Below are positions 23,641-32,000 of a stretch of 64,000 nucleotides of DNA, in pieces. Source of the DNA: Curtobacterium sp. MCSS17_007 (GTDB taxonomy: Bacteria > Actinomycetota > Actinomycetes > Actinomycetales > Microbacteriaceae); contig NZ_CP126257.1 of assembly GCF_003234175.2 (NCBI RefSeq), forward strand, positions 1,550,001-1,614,000, in the 5' to 3' direction. The position numbers and the translations under genes were made by a program. Each line of letters begins with the position of its first letter. The first letter of the stretch is position 1. Under the pieces are notes generated by a model. It did no database searches. It saw nothing but the letters and a program-made list of their open reading frames with translations, and was not told where the DNA came from.

Positions 23641-24239
23641 GCCGGGGTGTCCGCTTCGGTGAGGAGCCGCACGAGTGCAGCGTGCACGGCATCGTCGGAG
23701 CGGAGGTCCGCGGCGAGCCACCGCTTGGCGACCGCCTGCGGGGTCACGCCGAGCAGCCTGGCCGCCTCGGTCCGCGAGTGTCCGGCGCGGAGCAGGTCCG
23801 CGAGTTCCCAACCCTCGCGCGAGCGTCGCTGCCGGGCGCGCACGGACTGGACGACGAGGGGCTCGACGTCGGCCGTGCGCAGCCGACGGTCGTCGGCGAT
23901 CTCGAGCGCCACGTGCTCGGGGACCTCCTTCGCGCGGTCGACCGCGGCACGCGCGCGGACGAAGGCGTCGCCCCGTGCGGCACGGGTCGAGGCCGGGACG
24001 GGTTCCTCGACGTCGCCGATGCCGACGCCGATGCTCCACCCCTCCGTCCGGACCAGTTCGAAGACGACGTCCAGCAGGACGGCCGGGTCGTCGAGCAGGA
24101 ACTGGAACTCGTCGCCCGCGGTCCGCTCCGGGGACAGCACCTCGTGCCCGTCCGACACCGAACGGACCACGTCGATGGCCTGTTCCACCCGGTCGTCGTC
24201 CGAGCGGCTCCCCACCTGGTCGACCGTCACCGCGTACAT
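23637..24239 (-). CDS. SatD-family protein with a C-terminal helix-turn-helix
   Basis: A 200-residue protein. The first half has MYAVTVDQVGSRSDDDRVEQ, then TAGDEFQFLLDDP and WSIGVGIGDVEEP, the pattern of SatD-family proteins (a cyclase/polymerase-like fold with a GDEFQ turn reminiscent of GGDEF). The last 60 residues (REGWELADLLRAGHSRTEAA, RLLGVTPQAVAKRWLAA) form a helix-turn-helix of the sigma-70 region 4/ LuxR kind. ATG at 24239 is chosen because GGAGG lies five bases upstream; an ATG six codons earlier is weaker. Two palindromes in its promoter suggest autoregulation, and a membrane protein is co-translated downstream. The signal sensed is unknown. Confidence 0.75.
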   Translation of the reverse strand: MYAVTVDQVGSRSDDDRVEQAIDVVRSVSDGHEVLSPERTAGDEFQFLLDDPAVLLDVVFELVRTEGWSIGVGIGDVEEPVPASTRAARGDAFVRARAAVDRAKEVPEHVALEIADDRRLRTADVEPLVVQSVRARQRRSREGWELADLLRAGHSRTEAARLLGVTPQAVAKRWLAADLRSDDAVHAALVRLLTEADTPA

Positions 24240-24253
24240 GGCACCTCCGGTCG

Positions 24254-24271
24254 TCAACCCTACAAGGTTGA
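24254..24271. promoter_or_regulatory. Operator 1 of the SatD-like gene
   Basis: TCAACCCTACAAGGTTGA, an imperfect inverted repeat (arms TCAACC/GGTTGA), lies 15 bases before the SatD-like start codon. On the minus strand it includes TAGGGT, a possible -10 box 18 bases after a TTGATT in operator 2. It matches operator 2 at 16 of 18 positions. Confidence 0.6.
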
Positions 24272-24281
24272 TACTGCGGAA

Positions 24282-24301
24282 ATCAACCCTGCAGGGTTGA
24301 T
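24282..24301. promoter_or_regulatory. Operator 2 of the SatD-like gene (perfect palindrome)
   Basis: ATCAACCCTGCAGGGTTGAT is a perfect 20-bp palindrome whose outer base falls in the stop codon of the acyl-CoA oxidase gene. It lies 28 bases from operator 1, measured between left ends, just under three helical turns. It contains TTGATT reaching out of its end on the minus strand, a possible -35 box, so binding at both sites would cover the promoter. Confidence 0.65.
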
Positions 24302-26409
24302 CACGGGCGGGGCTTCTTCTCCTGCTCCGGGAGTCGACCCGCGGCGGCCTCGGCGGCGAACCACGCGGCCGCCTCCTCCTGACGAGCGCGTTCCTCGCCG
24401 AGGGCGATCGGGGCGCGGACGTGCTCGGGCGCGTACCCGAACGACTCGAGCAGCTGGGGCACGACCGGACGGATGCGCGCGACGAGCCGGTCGACGTACG
24501 CGGACACCGCCCGAGCTCGCTGCGCCGACAGCCGCCCGTGCACGAGGTACCAGTCGAGGTGCTGCTCGAGGAGGCCGAGGGCGAACAGGTCCCGCAGCCA
24601 GACGAGCACGCGACGGGTGTCCCCGGGCGCGACCGACTCGATGGCGTCGGTGAAGGCGTCCCACTGCATCAGCTCGGCGTGCGCCTTCGCCGCCTCGATG
24701 AGCTCGTGCTGCGAGCGGTTCAGCAGCTTCGCGGCACGTGCGCGGTCCTTGCCCGCCGTCGCGAGCCGCATGCCGATCTCGGTCACCATGGTGTCGACGC
24801 GGCCGGCCAGCAGGTCGCGCTGCGTGCGCGGGTCCTGCAGGTCGGCGACGCTCGCCGCCACGGACCCGCGGTCGGCGACCGCCTGACCGAGGCGACGGAT
24901 GCCGGACGCGTCGGCGAGCTTCGTCGCGGCCCGGGCCGCGACGAACCGTGCGGTCGAGGCGGCGTCCCGCGGGGCCTTCGCCCGGAAGTCGGTGAGCAGA
25001 CGCTTGCCGACGAGCTGCAGCAGGATCGTGTTGTCGCCCTCGAAGGTCACGTAGACGTCGAGGTCGGCGCGGAGGCCCGTCAGCCGGTTCTCGGCGAGGA
25101 AGCCCGCGCCGCCGCACGCCTCACGGCACTCCTGCAGCGTGTCGAGCGCCGACCACGTCGACATCGACTTGAACGCCGCCGCCTGCGTCTCGAGGTCCTC
25201 CCGGCGCTGCGGGGTGTCCTCGCGCCCGCTGAACACGTCGTCGAAGGTCTGCAGCAGCTGCTCGTGTGCGAAGGACTGCGCGAAGACCGTCGCCAGGCGG
25301 GGGATGAGCCGACGCTGGTGGCGACCGTAGTCGAGCAGCACCCCCTCGGTCCCGCCGTCGGTCGGGAACTGGCGGCGCTCCATCGCGTAGGTCAGCGCGA
25401 TCTGCAGCCCGATCTTCTGCGCGACGACCGCTGCGCCGTCGAGCGAGACCCGGCCCTGGACGAGCGTGCCGAGCATCGTGAAGAACCGACGGCCGGGCGA
25501 CGCGATCGGCGAGCTGTACGTGCCGTCCTCGGCGACGTCGCCGTAGCGGTTGAGCAGGTTGGTGCGGGGCACCCGGACGTGGTCGAACCAGAGCCGACCG
25601 TTGTCGATGCCGTTGAGGCCGCCCTTGACCCCGTCGTCCTCACCGCCGACCCCCGGCAGGAACGCCCCGTCGTCGTCGCGGAGCGGGACGTAGAAGGCGT
25701 GCACACCGTGGTCGACGCCCGCCGTGACGAGCTTCGCGAAGACGACGGCGGCCCGGCCGTGCAGCGCCGCGTTGCCGATGTAGTCCTTCCACGCGGCGCG
25801 GAACGGCGTGTGGACGACGAACTCCTGCGTCTCGGGGTCGTACGTCGCGGTGGTCGCGATGCTCTGGACGTCGGAACCGTGCCCGGTCTCGGTCATCGCG
25901 AAGCACCCGGGCACGTCGAAGCGGATGATCCCGGGCAGGAACTCGCGGTGGTTGCGCTCGGTCCCGAGGTGGTGGACCGCGGACCCGAAGAGCCCCCACT
26001 GCACGCCGGCCTTGATCTGCAGCGACGGGTCCGCCGTCGTCAGCTCCTCGAACGCCGCGAGGTTGCCCCCGTGGTTCTCCTGCCCGCCGAACTCGGTCGG
26101 GTAGGGCCGCTGGATCGCACCGGCCTCGACCAGGACCCGGAGCTGCTCCAGGACGCGGGCGCGGTGGTCGGCGACCGGCTGCCCGTCGATCTTGTGCAGC
26201 CCGGGGTCGAGCGTCAGTCGGCGCGAGATCCGACGGTCCTCGGCCCAGCGTCCGAGCAGGAGCTCACCGAGCAGCGTCGTGTCGATGCGGACGTCGGTGT
26301 CCGTCGAACCGACCGGGGTGCCCGCCGCCGGGTCGCCGGTCGCGTCGGCGTTCGGCGCCTCGGGGACGCGGTCCGTCGAGGTGGGGCGTGCGGGTGCGGT
26401 GTCGACCAT
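24301..26409 (-). CDS. Acyl-CoA oxidase/dehydrogenase
   Basis: A 702-residue flavoenzyme of the acyl-CoA oxidase class, larger than the usual 380-residue dehydrogenases. Blocks: FAMTETGHGSDVQSIATTAT (FAD and acyl-CoA contact), WKDYIGNAALHGRAAVVFA, GIDNGRLWFDHVRVPRTNLL, YAMERRQF and DTLQECREACGGAGFLAENR with TFEGDNTILLQLVGKRLL, followed by the oxidase C-terminal domain (about residues 500-690). It performs the first step of fatty acid beta-oxidation, forming trans-2-enoyl-CoA and, if a true oxidase, hydrogen peroxide. ATG at 26409 has AGGAAGG upstream. An inverted repeat at 26436-26455 may control it. No other beta-oxidation gene is adjacent. Confidence 0.9.
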   Translation of the reverse strand: MVDTAPARPTSTDRVPEAPNADATGDPAAGTPVGSTDTDVRIDTTLLGELLLGRWAEDRRISRRLTLDPGLHKIDGQPVADHRARVLEQLRVLVEAGAIQRPYPTEFGGQENHGGNLAAFEELTTADPSLQIKAGVQWGLFGSAVHHLGTERNHREFLPGIIRFDVPGCFAMTETGHGSDVQSIATTATYDPETQEFVVHTPFRAAWKDYIGNAALHGRAAVVFAKLVTAGVDHGVHAFYVPLRDDDGAFLPGVGGEDDGVKGGLNGIDNGRLWFDHVRVPRTNLLNRYGDVAEDGTYSSPIASPGRRFFTMLGTLVQGRVSLDGAAVVAQKIGLQIALTYAMERRQFPTDGGTEGVLLDYGRHQRRLIPRLATVFAQSFAHEQLLQTFDDVFSGREDTPQRREDLETQAAAFKSMSTWSALDTLQECREACGGAGFLAENRLTGLRADLDVYVTFEGDNTILLQLVGKRLLTDFRAKAPRDAASTARFVAARAATKLADASGIRRLGQAVADRGSVAASVADLQDPRTQRDLLAGRVDTMVTEIGMRLATAGKDRARAAKLLNRSQHELIEAAKAHAELMQWDAFTDAIESVAPGDTRRVLVWLRDLFALGLLEQHLDWYLVHGRLSAQRARAVSAYVDRLVARIRPVVPQLLESFGYAPEHVRAPIALGEERARQEEAAAWFAAEAAAGRLPEQEKKPRP

Positions 26410-26435
26410 GGGGGAGCCTTCCTGAACTGCTCTGT

Positions 26436-26455
26436 CCGTGTTGCAGTACACACGG
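26436..26455. promoter_or_regulatory. Inverted repeat upstream of the acyl-CoA oxidase gene
   Basis: CCGTGTTGCAGTACACACGG has perfect 6-base arms around an 8-base centre. It lies 27 bases before the start codon at 26409, in the divergent region shared with the peptide transporter. Position and symmetry suit a repressor site such as those of TetR-type fatty-acid regulators, but no regulator gene is nearby. Confidence 0.4.
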
Positions 26456-26618
26456 TAGGCACCTCGGCCGAGAGTCGGTCGAACGTCGTGCAGCCGCACA
26501 AGTCGCGCTGGCGGAGCCCGTCGGCGGTCGTGGGAACCCTCCAAGACCCGCCGGGGCGGTTTTGTGCACGGCCCGCCTCGATTCGGACGCGAGGGGTGGG
26601 CGGGGGCACAGTGGACGG

Positions 26619-28082
26619 ATGTCTCGCACCACCCCACCGGGCGCTCCGGCGCAGCAACGCACCTTCTTCGGGCAGCCGTTCGAGCTGTCGACACCGTTCG
26701 CGGTGGAGCTCTGGGAGCGGTTCTCGTTCTACGGGATGCAGGGCATCGTCCTCATCTACATGTACTACACCGTCACGCGCGGCGGCCTCGGGATCGACGA
26801 GGGGATCGCGAACGGCATCATGGGTGCCTACGGCGGTGCCGTGTACCTGTTCACGATCATCGGCGCGTGGGTGGCCGACCGACTCGTCGGTGCCGACCGC
26901 ACCCTCTTCGGCAGCGCGATCGTCGTGATGCTCGGACACGTCGGCCTCGCGCTCATCCCGGGCGTGGCAGGGGTCGGGGTGGGCCTCGTGCTCATCGCGC
27001 TCGGCTCCGGCGGGCTCAAGGCCACCGCGACGACCATCGTCGGCGGGCTGTACAGCCGTGACGATCCGCGGCGCGACGCCGGGTTCTCGCTGTACTACCT
27101 CGGCGTGAACCTCGGCGCCTTCTTCGGGCCGCTGCTCACCGGACTGCTCCAGTCGAGCCTCGGCTTCCACTACGGCTTCGGCCTGGCCGCGGTCGGCATG
27201 GCGGCCGGTCTCGTGCAGTACGGGATCCGCCGCCGGAAGCTCCCGGAGTCGGTGCGCCACGTCACGAACCCGGTCGACCGCCGTCGCCTGCCGCTCGTGG
27301 CGGGCCTGGTCGTCGTGGCCCTCGTGGTGGTCGTCGTCGCCGTCCTCACCGGACTGCTCACGGTCACGAACCTGCCGACCGTCGTCGTGGTGATCGTCGT
27401 CGTGGCGACCGTCGCCTACTTCGTGGTGATCCTCACCAGCGGCATCACCGCCGAGGAGCGCTCCCGGGTGTTCGCGTTCATCCCGCTGTTCATCGCGAGC
27501 GCCGTGTTCTGGTCGCTGTACCAGCAGCAGTTCACGGTCGTCACGCAGTACTCGGACCAGCGCCTCGACCGGTCGCTCGGCGACTGGGAGATGCCGGTGT
27601 CGTGGGTGCAGTCGATCAACCCGGTGTTCATCATCGTGCTGTCCGGGGTCGCGGCGGCGATCTGGACCAAGCTCGGCGACCGCCAGCCGTCCACACCGAC
27701 GAAGTTCGCGCTCGGGACCGGCATCATGGGCATCGCGTTCCTGCTCTTCCTGCCCTTCTCCGGCACCGGTGAGAACGGCACGCCGCTCCTGGCCCTCGTG
27801 GCGATCCTGCTCGTCTTCACGATCGCCGAGCTCCTGCTCTCCCCGGTGGGGCAGTCCGTCGCGACGAAGCTCGCTCCGCCGAAGTTCCAGACGCAGATGG
27901 TCGCGCTGTTCTTCCTGTCCGTGTCGCTCGGCACCGCGGCCACCGGCGTGCTCTCGCAGTACTACGACCCGACGAACGAGGTGCCGTACTTCACCGTGCT
28001 CGGGCTGGTCGCCGTCGCGGTCGGCGTCGTGCTGCTGGTCTGCGCGAAGCCGGTGCTCCGGCTCATGCGCGGCATCCGGTAG
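26619..28082 (+). CDS. POT-family proton-dependent oligopeptide transporter
   Basis: A 487-residue transporter with about 14 hydrophobic segments. The proton-coupling motif ExxER(F/Y) is present in FAVELWERFSFYGMQGIVLI; SLYYLGVNLGAFFGPLLTGL is the second POT signature; helix 7 to 10 segments follow, with VFWSLYQQQF and AELLLSPVGQSVATKLAP. It imports di- and tripeptides with protons. The two central extra helices typical of bacterial POTs lie around 225-275. ATG at 26619 is preceded by GGACGG. It is a single-gene unit, divergent from the acyl-CoA oxidase; a tiny membrane protein gene follows 77 bases later. Confidence 0.93.
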   Translation: MSRTTPPGAPAQQRTFFGQPFELSTPFAVELWERFSFYGMQGIVLIYMYYTVTRGGLGIDEGIANGIMGAYGGAVYLFTIIGAWVADRLVGADRTLFGSAIVVMLGHVGLALIPGVAGVGVGLVLIALGSGGLKATATTIVGGLYSRDDPRRDAGFSLYYLGVNLGAFFGPLLTGLLQSSLGFHYGFGLAAVGMAAGLVQYGIRRRKLPESVRHVTNPVDRRRLPLVAGLVVVALVVVVVAVLTGLLTVTNLPTVVVVIVVVATVAYFVVILTSGITAEERSRVFAFIPLFIASAVFWSLYQQQFTVVTQYSDQRLDRSLGDWEMPVSWVQSINPVFIIVLSGVAAAIWTKLGDRQPSTPTKFALGTGIMGIAFLLFLPFSGTGENGTPLLALVAILLVFTIAELLLSPVGQSVATKLAPPKFQTQMVALFFLSVSLGTAATGVLSQYYDPTNEVPYFTVLGLVAVAVGVVLLVCAKPVLRLMRGIR

Positions 28083-28159
28083 CGGATCGCCGCATCCGGT
28101 AGCCTGGGTGCGGCCACGACGGCCACCGCCACACCGGCCCCGGACCCAAGGAGTCACCA

Positions 28160-28267
28160 ATGCTCGAACTCATCGCAGGCGTCATCATCGGCATCGGCGT
28201 GCTCGGTGGCGTGGGCCTCTGCATGGCGGTCGCCGCCATGCTGAAGAGCGGCAACGAGGAGTACTAG
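28160..28267 (+). CDS. Tiny single-helix membrane protein (35 aa)
   Basis: ATG at 28160 has AAGGAG six bases upstream, a strong ribosome site. The peptide reads MLELIAGVIIGIGVLGGVGL, then CMAVAAMLKSGNEEY. One glycine-rich membrane helix fills residues 3-27 and the C-terminus is charged. Its stop codon overlaps the stop codon of the convergent gene (CTAG). Such tiny membrane proteins often associate with transporters or respiratory complexes; here the peptide transporter is upstream. Function unknown. Confidence 0.6.
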   Translation: MLELIAGVIIGIGVLGGVGLCMAVAAMLKSGNEEY

Positions 28268-28578
28268 GCCTCGTCCGCAGCAGCCGGCTCGACCGGCACC
28301 AACTGACGACCCAGGACGGTCGCGCGCTCGAAGGGGCCGCGGCCGTCCTGCGTGTACACGGGCTCGTCGAAGGCCACGGTCCACGTGCGCTGCGCGCCAC
28401 CGAGCTGGACGCCGCCCGGGGCGACGATCACGCCGATCGGCTCGCCCGCCCACCGCTCCCCGCCGCGATCGGGGTCGGGGTCGACCACCTGCACGAGGGC
28501 ACCGATGCCGAGCCCGCCGGACTCACCAGGGCGCGCTTCGTCGTCGGGGCGGGGGCTGCGAGCGCGACGTCCGAACAC
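28264..28578 (-). CDS. Small hypothetical protein (104 aa)
   Basis: The frame begins with GTG at 28578 as VFGRRARSPRPDDEARPGES and continues GIGALVQVVDPDPDRGGERW, then GEPIGVIVAPGGVQLGGAQR, TWTVAFDEPVYTQDGRGPFE, RATVLGRQLVPV. The central part has the beta-rich look of a small barrel, with a conserved-looking VAFDEPVYTQDGRGPFE segment. The frame is open further upstream, but that sequence is repetitive and non-protein-like. No good ribosome site. No known family was recognised. Confidence 0.55.
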   Translation of the reverse strand: MFGRRARSPRPDDEARPGESGGLGIGALVQVVDPDPDRGGERWAGEPIGVIVAPGGVQLGGAQRTWTVAFDEPVYTQDGRGPFERATVLGRQLVPVEPAAADEA

Positions 28579-28641
28579 CCGCCCACCGTACCGCGCGCCC
28601 CCGCACCGCCTCCGTCCGCGGTCCCGCACACTGCTCCCCGA

Positions 28642-28729
28642 GTGCGCGGGACGTGCCGCGCGCGCTTCGCCGTGCGGGCGATGTACGTCGGCCGCGGGCC
28701 GCGACCGAGACGGATGGTGCCCGCTCGCG
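28642..28729 (+). repeat. Copy A of a ~90-bp imperfect direct repeat
   Basis: This segment and copy B (28801-28892) align along their whole length with a few indels; the best shared stretch is ACGTCGGCCGC-GGCCGCGACCG-GACGGAT and the shared end is CCGCTCGCG. The copies sit 159 bases apart and flank a GACGGGAGGC-family hairpin. They lie in the 425-base gap between the small hypothetical gene and jetC, which holds no convincing gene. Confidence 0.65.
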
Positions 28730-28757
28730 TCGGGCCGGAGATGACGGCCTGGGCGAC

Positions 28758-28799
28758 GGACGGGAGGCGCCTGGCGGCGCCGCACCGCGCCTCCCGTCC
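28758..28799. repeat. GACGGGAGGC-family hairpin between the direct repeats
   Basis: Perfect 13-base arms GGACGGGAGGCGC (28758-28770) and its complement (28787-28799) flank a 16-base loop. It lies about 200 bases beyond the jetC stop, with a separate hairpin nearer to that gene. Confidence 0.7.
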
Positions 28800-28800
28800 G

Positions 28801-28892
28801 GTGAGCGGGCAGGACATGCCGCGCGCGTGCCGTCGACCGGGCGAGGAACGTCGGCCGCAGGCCGCGACCGCGACGGATACTGACCGCTCGCG
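28801..28892 (+). repeat. Copy B of the ~90-bp imperfect direct repeat
   Basis: Second copy of the segment at 28642-28729, including GACATGCCGCGCGCG, then ACGTCGGCCGCAGGCCGCGA and CCGCTCGCG. Divergence between copies suggests an old duplication or a pair of mobile-element-like remnants rather than a recent event. Confidence 0.65.
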
Positions 28893-28937
28893 GAATCCCC
28901 GCGCCGGTCGCACCACACGCCGTCCGCTCCCGCTCCC

Positions 28938-28986
28938 GTCGCACGACACGTCGTCGCGTCGAGGGGTGAGCGGCACGTCGTGCGAC
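28938..28986 (-). terminator. Hairpin downstream of jetC
   Basis: GTCGCACGAC (28938-28947) pairs with GTCGTGCGAC (28977-28986), and the next inner bases (ACGT-CG/CG-CACGT-like) partly continue the stem. It starts 19 bases after the jetC stop codon, so the jet operon appears to end here with three genes. Confidence 0.65.
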
Positions 28987-29004
28987 CGGGACCAACCGCC
29001 GGAG

Positions 29005-32000
29005 TCAGCCCCGGGCGATCTCCGTGATCGACGAGTGGCCCGTCTCCGGGTGCTTCCGCATCGACAGCAGCCGCTCCATCGACGGCTCGAGCGCGGTGAC
29101 CTTGTCGAGCGGCGCGCTCACCACGAGCTGGAAGCCGAGCCGGAGCCACGCCGTCACGGCACGTCCGGCGAACTCCGAGTCCGCCTTGATGAACGCCTCG
29201 TCGAGGAACACCGGCGCGAACCGGGGCCGCGGCCGGGTCTCGTCACCGAGCTGGTAGCGGAGTGCTGCGCCCACGATGAAGGCCACGAGCTCCTGGGTCT
29301 CGCCACCCGACTTGTCACCGAGCGAGGAGTACACGCCCAGGTCGTTGCCGTCGGTGTCGTACCGGACCGCGGTGATCTCCATGTGCCGTCGGACGTCGAG
29401 CACGGCGTCGCGCTGCGTCGTCCGTCCGCGGGGTGCGGCGGGGTCGGGGCGGATGACCGCCATGAACCGACGGAGCCGACGGAACCGGGTCTCGAGCACG
29501 TCGTCGGTGAGCTCGGTGTCGACCGAGGCCGACAGGGCACGCAGCTCGCGCCGGAAGGCGGTGACGTCCTCACGGGTGACCCGGCGGATCTGGATCTTCA
29601 GGCGGTCCCGGTTCGCGCCGAAGGGCAGTTCCCGGAGGATCTCGTTGACCGGCTCGAGCCGCTCCTCGATCTCCACGACGGCGCGGTCGAAGGCGCCGGC
29701 GAGCGGGACGAGGTCCTCGCCGCTCCACTGCGACAACCGGCGGCGCCACTCGCTCCGCCGGGCGTGCAGCCCCGTCGCCACGATCTGGTCGAGGATCGCG
29801 TGGTAGTCCGGGTACGACGCGACACCGGTGCCGAGGTTCGGGTCCGGCCACGCGTCCTGGTACCGCTGGAACGTCAGCGTCAGCGCGGTCGAGGCGGCGG
29901 CCGCCCCGTCGAGGGCTTGGGCGAGCCGCTCCTCGAGCCGACGTCGGAGTCGGCGCGTCGCGTCGTCGAAGCCGTCGATGCCGTCCGGCGCGCCGACCTC
30001 CTCGAACGCCTCGGCGAGCAGGCGGTCCTGCTCCTCGTCGGGGACGAGGGCGGGGCTGTCGGCGAAGCGTTCGAGGATCTCCGCGGCGGCGTCCTGGCCG
30101 TCGACGAGCACCGCGTGGCGTTCCTCCAGTCGGGTGACGCTGAGGCGTGCTGCGGCACGGCGGTCCGCTGCCTCGTCGAGCGAGCGGCGGAGGCGGGCGA
30201 CCGACTCGCGCAGCGTGCGCAGTCCGTCGTCGGCGGCGAGCAGGGCCTGGCGCTCGGCGTCGAGTCGCGCGAGCGACTCGTCGGTGCCGGCGACGTCGAT
30301 GCCGTCCCAGGTGGCGTCCACGACGTGCTGGTGCGCGGCACGCAGGGCGTCGAGCGACGCGATGTCCTGCGCGACGTCGGTGCGCCGGGCCTCGAGGGTC
30401 GCGAGGTCCTGCGCGATCGCGGCGAGCTCCTGCTCGACGGACGCCATGCGCGCCTCGTTCGTGAAGCCGATGACGTTCGACTGCCGGCGGTCGCCGTGCG
30501 CACCGCGTCGACCGTCGCGGAGCTGACCGGAGAGGGTCACGCGACGTCCGCCCCCGCCGAGCTCTCCGGCGGACGCGACGCACCGTGCGTCGATGCGGTC
30601 GGACTCGATCCGCTCGCGCACCCAGGTGCTGAACGGCGAGTGCTTGATCGCGAGCTTGCCCGACACCATCGCCGGGTCGCCGTCGAGGTCGAGGTGCGGA
30701 CCCGTCGGGACGCCCTCGAACTGCACGCGCACCGGCAGCTGCAGCGAGTCGATCGCCTCGCTGAAGGCGGAGAGCTGGTCCTCGTCGACGAGCAGCGTGC
30801 GCGCCACCGGTGCCAACACCGACTCGATCGCCGTGCGCCACTGCTCCTCGGCGGGCAGGACGTCGAGCAGCTCGGCGACGAACGGGAGCGAGTCCGGGGC
30901 GATGCCGGCCGCACGGGCCATCGCCAGCCGCGCCTCGTGCATCGGCAGCGGCATCGCACCCTGCCGGTGCTCGAGGGACCGGCGCTCCTGGCGCAGGGTC
31001 CGCTCCCGGTCGAGGAGCGGGTACTCCTCGCGGGTCAGGGCGTCGCGACGGTCGTCGAGCTCGGCCCGCGCCGAGCCGTACGACCCGAGGAAGGCGTGCG
31101 AGGTCGCCTGCGCCGCGGTGAAGTCCGGCTCCGTCGTGAGCGAGAGCCCGAGCGCGGTGGTCCGCTCGTCGAAGGTGGCCCGGGCACGCGCGACCGCGTC
31201 GCGCTCCCGGGTGCGCCGGTCGATGCGGTCCTCGAGCTGGGCGAGCGCGTTGCCGCCCTGGTCGCGGAGTCGGGCCTCGGCCTCGCGGAGCTCGATCTCG
31301 ACGGCGGCGTGGCGGGCCTCGGTCGCGGCGACGTCGGCGCGTGCGGCGGTGCGCTCGCGTCCGTTGCGCTCGACCTCGGCGTCGAGGAGCGCGCGCTTCC
31401 GCGATGCCGTCCAGTGCGCGAACGGCGACACCTCGGCACCGGTGGCGATGCCGTCCAGCGCGTCGGCGGCGGCCTTCGACCGGGCGATCTCGTCGTGCAG
31501 GTCGACGATGGGCGAGAGGATCCGGACCTTCCGCTCCTCGGTGTCCATCGCCTCGTACGCCTCGTCGAGCGCGGAGAAGTGCGCGAGTGCGCGGTCGGCG
31601 GCCTCGTAGGTGCCGGGGGTCTCGAGCACGAGCGACTTGTAGAGCGCGTCGACCGTCGGCAGGTGCTGCCCGGCCTGGATCCGCGCGAGGAGCCGCATCG
31701 CCCGGTTGCCGCCACCGGAGTCCCCGATGCCGAGGCGCGTCTGCAGGGTGTACGCGAGTTCCTGGTAGGTGTCGCGCACGACGAGGCCCGGCACACGCCC
31801 GGTGAGCTCGAGGTGGTGGAACCGCGACGGCACGAACTCCTCGAGGCGCCGCAGGTCGAAGGTGTCGTCGACCGTCGCCATCGTCATCTGGATGTCGCCG
31901 ACGCCCCGTGCCCGCTTCGGCACGATGTACGCACGGAGCACCGTGAAGCGCCGCTCGTCGTCGTTCCGGAACGTCACCGCGACGGCGCCCCAGGTGTTCT

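Noticed and set aside
23637..24239. Calling the SatD-like protein a diguanylate cyclase
   Set aside because: It has AGDEF rather than GGDEF within a shorter domain, and lacks the other cyclase blocks.
28264..29004. Possible jetD after jetC
   Set aside because: The space holds only a 104-residue gene and repeats; nothing resembles a 380-400-residue Toprim-like nuclease.
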